Positions 1 to 7,100 of a stretch of DNA of 7,597 nt are shown one piece after another (position 1 is the stretch's first letter; each line of letters opens with the position of its first letter). This stretch comes from an uncultured Clostridia bacterium (lineage in GTDB: Bacteria; Bacillota; Clostridia; Oscillospirales; CAG-272). The notes under the pieces are model-generated. The model was not told where the DNA came from and did no database searches. It saw only the letters and a list, made by a program, of their open reading frames with translations. The stretch spans positions 1 through 7,597 of the forward strand of contig CALAFS010000229.1 in the NCBI GenBank assembly GCA_937892405.1, written 5' to 3'. The position numbers and the translations under genes are program-made.

Positions 1-73
1 CTATGTTCACAGCCTCATGCCGCATAAACACGAGATGATGAACCGCCTCGGGAAATTGCTTTGATATTTTCAC
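1..73 (-). CDS. Possible Rrf2-type transcriptional regulator, N-terminal fragment
   Basis: Read leftwards, a GTG start gives 24 open codons to the window edge, beginning (M)KISKQFPEAVHHLVFM. The pattern of a short basic start, 'KIS', then a helix with AVHHL resembles the first helix of the winged-helix domain of Rrf2-family regulators, which typically start like M-K-I-S-x-x-F-x-x-A-V-H-x-L. The family call rests on this short stretch only. An in-frame TAG lies directly before the GTG, so the start cannot be further upstream. No normal Shine-Dalgarno precedes it: the nearest purine run, GGAAGAA, is about 24 bases away. The start codon overlaps a perfect palindrome (72-90), and a good promoter lies just upstream (107-135), so autoregulation is likely. 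Rrf2 proteins are cytoplasmic DNA-binding sensors of Fe-S, NO, redox or cysteine status; any Cys ligands would lie beyond the window. Confidence 0.45.
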   Translation of the reverse strand, partial: MKISKQFPEAVHHLVFMRHEAVNI

Positions 74-90
74 CTATTGTTATAATAGGT
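72..90. promoter_or_regulatory. Palindromic operator, site 1
   Basis: This is a perfect inverted repeat: ACCTATT (72-78), a 5-base centre GTTAT, and AATAGGT (84-90). With its left flank it contains TTTTCACCTAT (67-77), a word found twice more in this intergenic region. It sits just downstream of the predicted leftward transcription start and overlaps the regulator's start codon, a typical place for autorepression. The plus strand of the palindrome also spells an extended -10 (TGTTATAAT, 78-86), but no convincing -35 precedes it. The binding protein is inferred to be the adjacent regulator. Confidence 0.6.
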
Positions 91-106
91 ACACAACTTC
101 TTCCAT

Positions 107-135
107 ATTATATCAAAATGACGGCGAAAAGTCAA
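107..135 (-). promoter_or_regulatory. Sigma-A promoter driving the leftward regulator gene
   Basis: On the minus strand, TTGACT (130-135) and TATAAT (107-112) are separated by exactly 17 bases. The -10 carries an upstream TG (TGATATAAT, an extended -10). Transcription should start near position 100, leaving a leader of roughly 27 bases before the GTG at 73. The palindrome at 72-90 lies in that leader, where a bound protein would block initiation or early elongation. This is the best promoter in the window. Confidence 0.65.
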
Positions 136-182
136 TATTATTCCAACATTATACTGTCAAAAGAGACGGCTTTTTTCAAAAA

Positions 183-213
183 CGCGTGAAATACGCGAAG
201 AATTGTCGCAATT
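183..213. repeat. Two short inverted repeats in the intergenic region
   Basis: CGCGT (183-187) and ACGCG (193-197) pair around GAAAT. AATTG (201-205) and CAATT (209-213) pair around TCG, and a T-run follows. Both stems are only 5 bp. They could be minor protein sites or chance; the second is too weak to call a terminator. Confidence 0.2.
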
Positions 214-244
214 TTTTCATCTATTATAACAATAGGTGAAAAAA
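212..244. promoter_or_regulatory. Extended palindromic operator, site 2
   Basis: Two 14-base arms (212-225 and 231-244) are inverted copies with one mismatch, around the 5-base centre ATAAC. The core ATCTATT-ATAAC-AATAGGT is site 1 in the opposite orientation with one base changed in one arm, and the T-run and A-run extend the symmetry outwards. The stem is almost all A/T, so an operator is more likely than a terminator, although the T-tract could allow weak termination in either direction. Its centre (228) is 147 bases from that of site 1 (81), close to 14 helical turns. It lies upstream of the rightward -10 element. Confidence 0.55.
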
Positions 245-255
245 CAGCCTTCCGA

Positions 256-280
256 TTTTTCACCTATGAAATGCTATAAT
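256..280 (+). promoter_or_regulatory. Rightward extended -10 promoter with operator half-site
   Basis: TGCTATAAT (272-280) is a perfect extended -10, placing transcription start near 287. No good -35 is visible; the closest, TTCCGA at 250-255, has a 19-base spacer, so the promoter may depend on the extended -10 or on an activator. TTTTTCACCTAT (256-267), identical to one arm of the upstream palindromes, lies in the spacer, so a protein bound here would compete with RNA polymerase. This is the likely promoter for the small ORF, the 239-residue gene and the giant gene, since no terminator or stronger promoter is seen before them. Confidence 0.5.
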
Positions 281-357
281 CGTCCCATGTGGATGGAATC
301 TTGCCGGTGTTCATTGCCGCCAGACGGTACGCAAATAAACAGAGCAGGAGGACAAAC

Positions 358-423
358 ATGGGACTTTTTTCATCTTTTTCCTTTTCGGTAAAGAACTCGC
401 CAACATATAACAAGCGCGCGTGA
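358..423 (+). CDS. Small ORF, 21 residues, possible leader peptide or gene remnant
   Basis: ATG at 358 is preceded by a perfect AGGAGG (346-351) with 6-base spacing, as good a translation start as any in the window. It is the first such start after the rightward promoter. The product, MGLFSSFSFSVKNSPTYNKRA, is Ser/Phe-rich with a basic end and matches no family I recognise. It stops at TGA 421-423, 37 bases before the next gene. It may be a real micropeptide, a leader whose translation affects the next gene, or the surviving 5' end of a gene cut short by rearrangement. The same AGGAGGACA string precedes the next gene's start. No attenuator hairpin or run of regulatory codons is evident. Confidence 0.35.
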   Translation: MGLFSSFSFSVKNSPTYNKRA

Positions 424-460
424 ATAAATCCGGTATACGATGCAATATAAGGAGGACACA

Positions 461-1180
461 ATGATTCATAACAGCTCTAATTTCATTTTCAATGCTACTG
501 ACTGGATTACATACAATCATTTTTCCTGTGATGATCAAATATTCGCGGAAATCATATACAGAGGGGGGAGATTTGTAAATAGTAGCACAAGTGAAAACGA
601 AACGTTATTAGATATGAGGACGAAAAACAGTAGCAACGGATACAGCAGAATAAATGTTGATTATTCAAACTCGTCGCCATTGCCGAATAATAAAAAAATC
701 GTTTTATTGTTAGAAAGTCCAAGTAATGATGAGTATAATGCGAACGGGATATTGGGGAATACCGCTCCATGCTGGGGAGCAACGGGAGAGAATATTAAGA
801 AGAATTTATTGGCTATTATGAATTCGGAATTCAATCTCACGGTTATGCGTGATTTTTTGAATAAAATTACAGTCGGAGAAAAAATTGATTTGTATGCAGT
901 AAACGCTATACGATATCAGTGCGACCTTGGAAATCCTGGCGGAGGAAAAAACACAAGAAATATATTTTACAAAATGTGGAGCAAAGCAGGATTCAAAGAA
1001 GATTTGTTTGAAAGACTGCGTATAATTTTACCGGATCTGATAATAAATTGTTGTACAAAAATGATTTCTCAGCAGGTAAAATTGTCTCAGGAGTTAAAAA
1101 AAGTATTTTCCGATAAAGTTTTAGAATGTTCACATCATCCGTGCGTATGGTTAGAGCCTTCAAAAGTAAAATTAAGTTAA
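461..1180 (+). CDS. UDG-like superfamily protein of unknown function, 239 aa
   Basis: The start is ATG 461, preceded by AAGGAGG (449-455) at 5-base spacing; an in-frame ATG at 440 lacks a ribosome binding site. The protein has no signal peptide or membrane segment and is likely cytoplasmic. A beta strand running into an acidic loop, IVLLLESPSNDEY (residues 80-92), is followed by APCWGATGENI (102-112). VNAIRYQC (147-154) comes next, and SHHPCVW (224-230) lies near the C-terminus. This order resembles uracil-DNA-glycosylase-like folds: a nucleotide-binding motif after the first strand, and a His-Pro motif at the end equivalent to HPSP. I recall uncharacterised proteins with 'LLLESPHxDEY' and 'TGxNI' motifs, but cannot assign a reaction. 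Four sampled 60-base lines have 16-19 G+C, clearly lower than the next gene, and Leu is often TTA, suggesting separate acquisition. The stop codon overlaps the next gene's Shine-Dalgarno. Confidence 0.85.
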   Translation: MIHNSSNFIFNATDWITYNHFSCDDQIFAEIIYRGGRFVNSSTSENETLLDMRTKNSSNGYSRINVDYSNSSPLPNNKKIVLLLESPSNDEYNANGILGNTAPCWGATGENIKKNLLAIMNSEFNLTVMRDFLNKITVGEKIDLYAVNAIRYQCDLGNPGGGKNTRNIFYKMWSKAGFKEDLFERLRIILPDLIINCCTKMISQQVKLSQELKKVFSDKVLECSHHPCVWLEPSKVKLS

Positions 1181-1192
1181 GGAGAAAAGAGA

Positions 1193-4100
1193 ATGACAGC
1201 AATCAAAAAAAATAATCGAATCCGGCTTTCCGTCATCCTGGGCGTATGTGTTTTGTTCGTTGCATTGGCGGTCGGACTTGTTTTTCATCTTGTTCATAAA
1301 TCCGACCTGGACAGGGTTTATGACACCGCTATCAGCGAGCTTGAACGCTACGAAGGACAATACGATACCCGAAGCATCATTTTGCAAAATACCAATCCGG
1401 GTACGGCGAAGAACCTAGCAAACAGACTCGGAGCCAAACTGCGCATTACGGAAAACGGCAGTTTTGCCACTTTGACGTTGCCGGAAGGCGTCACGGTTGC
1501 CGATGTGTATAGAAACAAAGAAAATAGGGAACTTCTTGGTAAGTTTACGCTCGATTTGTACGCATCTGCCGGCGAAGCGGACGACGAAACCGGGAGTGAT
1601 TCGCATTTGCCCGTCCCTCCGAAATATTCCGTTTCGGATGCTTTCTTTGAAAGGCAATCGTATCTTAACTATCTCCATATGGAGAATGTGTGGGAAAACT
1701 ATCGCGGAGACAATATTACGGTCGCCGTTATCGATACGGGTATTGACACGGATCATCCCGAATTTGCCGGCAAAATCTCCGAATATTCCTATAACGCCAC
1801 GGAAGATAAAATCGTGAAGGACTATGATAACGATTGGTCTTTGATCGAGGATGCGCAGGGGCACGGAACCTCCGTTGCCGGCGTTATCGCGGCATCCATG
1901 GACGGAGAGGGGATCGTCGGCATTGCACCGAATGTTACCTTGATCGTTATAAAGTGTGAGTGTAATGCAGATGGTAATTTCCTTCGCACCTCCGATCTCG
2001 TGTTCGGCTTGTATTACGCCATTGAACGGGACGCGGATGTGGTGAATATGTCCTTTGGGACCCGCGGAAATGCTTTTTCTTCGGCACTTCGTCTTGCCGT
2101 AGACAGCGATGTTATCTGTGTCGCCGCCGCAGGCAACGACAGCACATCGGAACTTACCTATCCCGCCGCAGACCCGAACTGCATCGGCGTCGGTGCGTTG
2201 GAATATGACAGTTGGGAACTTGCCTCGTATTCCAACTTCGGTGAAAACAGCGACATTGTTGCGCCGGGTACCGTCTATTCCACGGCGATCGGCGGCGGGT
2301 ATCGCACGGTTAACGGAACCTCGTTTGCGTCTCCCGTTGTTGCGGCGTCGGTGGCATTGCTGCGCCAGCAAAACCAGAATATGGAATATGCGGATGTCGC
2401 GGAGTTGCTGTACGCTTCCTCCTATGACCTCGGCGGGCTCGGCGAGGATTTCTATTTCGGTTACGGTGCTCTTGACATCAGCGCACTGATTCTCGAGGAA
2501 CGGGGAAAAATCATCTTCGATATGCTGACGGACGAACTCGAGGATCTCGAGTATGTCTTTATCCGGAACCACACTCTGCAGAACATTCCGGAACCGGAAC
2601 GTCTGTATGCCGTTTTTGACGGATGGTACTATGATATTCATACAACGGATGAGTTGAATTGGTATCAAGATGTATTTACCACCGATCTGACACTGTATGC
2701 CGATTGGGGTAATGAGGATGATTCCGTTCCTTATACATATGTCATCCTGGACGACGGTACGGTTGAAATCCGTTCGTATACCGGACACAGACGCTATATC
2801 ACCATACCGGATAAAATCGAAGGGCGGGTTGTTTCCTCCATCGGAGAGGGTGCGTTTTCGGGGCAGACCCGTTTGCGCGAGATCAATCTGCCGAAAGGCC
2901 TTGTCCGTATCGGTTCCGCCGCGTTTTCCGATTGTGCCAATCTGACAAAGATGGAAATTCCGGACGGCGTGACCGTCATCGGCGAAGGAGCCTTTGCCAA
3001 TGATGCCCGTCTGTATGAAGTTGTTTTCGGGGCGAACAGCGCACTGTCCGTCATCGGGAACGAAGCCTTCCGCAATTGCGGCCTTTTGTCTTTTGAATTG
3101 CCGCAGAACGTGACACTCGTAAACGGCACCGCCTTCATCGGGTGTACCTCGCTGATGAACTTTACCGTCCGGAAGGGAAATCCGGCGTTTGTCGCCTCGG
3201 ACGGCGTTCTGTATAGCAAAACAAAAACCACCCTTGTCGCGTATCCCGCCGGTAAAACAGCCAAGGAATTTGCGCTTCCCGCCGAAACAACAACGGTCGG
3301 TGTCAACGCGTTCGCGTTTTCAAAACTCACAAAAATCGACCTCGGAAACATTATCACAATTGACAGGGCGGCCTTTGCTTCTTCCTCTTTGCAGTCGGTT
3401 GTTATCCCGGACACGGTGACTGCCGTGGGAGAATCCGCATTCGCATCCTGTATAAATCTGAACAAAGTGACTCTGAGCCGGAACCTCAGAAAGATTGCCG
3501 CAGGTACATTCAGAAACTGTGCTTCTCTTTCGGAGATTATCATTCCGAGCGCGGTTCAGCAATTGTTATCAGGTGCGTTTGAGAATTGTTTTTCTTTACA
3601 GTCGGTTATCTTTGAAGAAAATTCGGAGTTGGCGCTGATTGCCGACAGCGTGTTTGCCAAAGACGATGTTCGCCAAATAGATATTCCTGCCGGTGTATTG
3701 ATGATAGGTGCGGGAGCCTTTGCGGCAAACACGCACTTGACTCGCGTTACTTTCGCAGAGGGAAGCGCGTTGAAAGAAATCGGCGGCGGTCGAAGTTCGG
3801 AGGCTTCCGGCACCGGTGCTTTCTACCGTTGCTATGCACTGACCTCCGTACAGTTGCCCGATTCTCTTGAAAAAATCGGCGCATTCGCTTTTGAGGAGAG
3901 CGGTCTTACGGAAATCACCGTACCCCGGAATGTATCTTCTCTCGGCGTCGGTGCGTTTGCTTCCTGCCATGAATTGCAGAATATCTTTGTGGATGAAGCG
4001 AACGAAAATTATACCGATACAGACGGCGTCGTATATCTGTCAGATACAACCGAAATATTTGCATATCCCGCCGGTCGGAGTGCCACATCATACACCGTCT

Positions 4101-7100
4101 CGGAAGGGGTCACCAAAATCGGCGACTGCGCGTTTTACGGCGCATGGAATCTTGTGAACGTTGCTTTGCCTTCGGGACTTGAAACCGTAGGAGAATTCGG
4201 TTTTTATGATTGCCGTAATATACAAGGGTATGAATTGCCGGAAAGCCTGACCTTCATTGAAAGATATGCGTTTGCGCAAAATTCATCGCTTGCGTCTCTG
4301 TATATTCCCGACAATGTGATACAGATTTCAAATTATGCGTTTGCTTATGACTATCGCTGTTCTTCCATATACCTGAACGATACGTCAAAACTCCCGCGCA
4401 TTTCTTTTGCCGCCTTTGCTTATACCGGTATTACGAGCGTCCGTGTACCTCCCCATGTGTCCACTATCGCGCAATATGCCTTTGAAGGGTGCCCGAGTTT
4501 ACGCTCTATTACTTTTGCGGCGAACAGCAAATTAGAAAACATTTCCGCCTTCATGTTTGTCGGTGCGGAAAACCTGCAAAGCATTGTTTTTGAGAACGGG
4601 TCTGCGCTGACGTCCGTGCAGGCACATGGACTGGAAGGTATGCGTCGGTTGACAAGTGTTGATTTCGGCGACGCAAAACTTCGGAACATCGACAATTATG
4701 CCTTCCGTTATTGCGAGGCGCTGGAAACCCTTGCAATTCCGGAAACCGTGACAAACATCGGCAGATACGCGTTTTATGGAGATAAAAATCTCAAGACGTT
4801 GAACATTCCCGCTGCCGTGCAGTCTATCGGTCGTTTTGCCTTCTACGGTGCGGAGTCGCTGAACCTGTATTTCCTCGGTGACAGTCTTCCGCTCTATCTG
4901 CAGGAAAACTGGGACTGGGGTATTGCCGGGTATTATGTGGATGTTGCCGAAATCCTGACTTCGGGGGATTGGCAGTACGCAAAACTGAAGAGCGGAAATA
5001 TCGCCATTATCGCCTATACCGGCAGTGACACAACCGTGGACCTCACCGCGCTTGACTTCGGCGGGGACATTACGCAGATCGGCGGCTACGCCTTCGCGTA
5101 CAGTGATGTAACGAACATCATCCTGCCGGAAAGCCTGAAGATCATTCAGCGATACGCTTTTGCAAAATCCGGACTTTCGTCGGTTGTCATCCCGAAAAAC
5201 GTGGAGTTTATCGGTCAGTATGCGTTTCTTGCCGCGCCGTTGACTTCCGTTACGTTTGCGGAGGAGAGCAACCTTGCGAAAATCGAACAGTATGCCTTTG
5301 CATATACCAAAAACCTTAAAACGGTTTCCGTTCCCGAACATGTGACCGTTCTGGAGAGTTATGCCTTCTACGAGTCCGGTATTGAGAGTGTCAATTTCGC
5401 GGCGGATTGCAAAATCGAAAAAATATATCCGCATACCTTTGCGGGCAGTGCCTTGATTTCCGTAACAATTCCGGACAGCGTCAACTATATTGACGATAAT
5501 GCCTTCCGCGATTGTCTGTCGCTGCAGACGCTGACGCTCGGCGCGGCAAAGAACCTTCAGATTCATGCCAATGCGTTTTATCATACCGCGCTTCAAACAC
5601 TCGTGATACCCGCCAATGTGGAATATATCGGCGAGTACGCCTTTGTCGGCCTTGAAAATCTGAGTGCTTACGAGGTCGCAGAAGAAAATACATGGTACCG
5701 TTCGACGGACGGTGTCCTGTACAGCAAGGACGGGAAGAAACTGATTGCCTTCCCGGCAAATCGCACGGGCACCTTTGAAGTTCCCGTGGCGGTGGAAACT
5801 ATCGGATTCGGCGCTTTTGAAAACAGCCAACTGACAAAGGTCACGTTTGCCGACGGCATCAATCTTCTGACCATCGGCTATCGGGCATTCTACAACGCAA
5901 AAAATCTCGTGGAAATATCCATACCGGAAAGCGTTGTTTCCATCGACTATTATGCCTTTGCCATGTGCGCAAGTCTCGAAACCGTCAACTTCGCCGAGAA
6001 CAGCCGGCTGACCGGCGTCTACGAAGGTGCGTTCTATTATGACAAATCTCTGAAGAACATCATTCTGCCGGACAGCATTACGGAAATCTCGGATTATGCC
6101 TTCTACGGATGCGTTTCGCTAACCAAACTTCCCATTTCGGAGCACAATCGCCTGAAAGGCATCTTCTCTTATGCGTTTGCTTACACGGGCATCGGAGGGG
6201 AATTGACAATTCCGGAAACTGTTCTTGACCTCGGAGATTATTGTTTCCGCGGAACGAAAATTACCGCATTCATCATTCCGAGAACCAACGAAAAACGCCT
6301 TCTTATCGGCACCGGCGTTTTGCAGGAGTGTGATAGGCTGGAAAGCATTGATATTCCGTTTGCCGGCAGGGAATATAAGGACAAAAGCGTCGCGTGGCTC
6401 GGTTGGATTTTCGGCGCAGGAAGAACCGGAGCCAATAGCGCATATTTCCCGAGTAGCGTGACATCTTTGAAAATTCACGAATCGGCAAATGTCAGTTGGG
6501 ATTATTTGTTTGGTAAGACCTATCGGGATAATAAGAATTATTTGCAAAATCTACGGGTGCTGTCCTTGCCTGAAGGCATGACGTATATGTCACATGAGGC
6601 ACTGAGAGAATGCGACAAATTGACATTTGTGGTAATACCGGACAGCGTGACAAGCATGGGAGGTTATGTGTTCCAGGATTGCAGTGCTCTGACAAGCATC
6701 ACGATCCCGGCCGGTGTGACGAGTATCAGAAGTAGTACATTCTCCGGTTGTAGCAGTCTTACAAGTATCACGCTCTCTGCTAGCGTGACGAGTATCGACG
6801 GTTGGGCGTTCCGTGGCTGTAGTAGTTTGACAAACATCACCATCCCGGACAGTGTAACGAGTATTGGCGATTCTGCGTTCTCCGGTTGCAGTAGTCTGAC
6901 AAGTATCACAATTCCGGACGGAGTGACGAGCATCGGAAGTTCTGCGTTCTCCGGTTGCAGTGGTCTTACAAGCATTATAATCCCGGACGGAGTGACGAGC
7001 ATCGGCGATTTTGCATTTGACCATTGTAGTGTTTTAGCAAGCATCATTCTTCCTACCGGCGTGACGAGTATTAGCGAATGTGCATTCCGTGGCTGTAGTA

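Noticed and set aside
80..106. 8-codon minus-strand ORF (MEEVVYLL) in the regulator leader
   Set aside because: It has no ribosome binding site, lies almost at the transcript's 5' end or upstream of it, and is too short to support.
212..244. Rho-independent terminator reading of the 14-base inverted repeat
   Set aside because: The stem is nearly all A/T and would be unstable as RNA. The same core recurs at 72-90 beside a start codon, which fits an operator better.
286..390. 34-codon plus-strand ORF starting just after the rightward -10
   Set aside because: No Shine-Dalgarno is present, and it overlaps the well-placed start at 358 in another frame.
264..461. 65-codon minus-strand ORF with a hydrophobic stretch across the leader region
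   Set aside because: It overlaps the rightward ribosome binding sites and promoter, has no convincing ribosome binding site, and its hydrophobic part is the complement of a purine-rich leader.
1415..2788. 457-codon ORF on the minus strand opposite the protease domain
   Set aside because: It lies in exact codon register with the sense gene, so it stays open merely because the sense strand avoids TTA, CTA and TCA codons; it ends at a sense CTA at 1415. The sense strand encodes a complete S8 catalytic domain, while the antisense product shows no recognisable motif.
4532..5830. 432-codon minus-strand ORF opposite the LRR region
   Set aside because: Same register effect: it terminates at a sense TTA codon (4532). 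Its composition is a mirror of the LRR codons and no domain is apparent.
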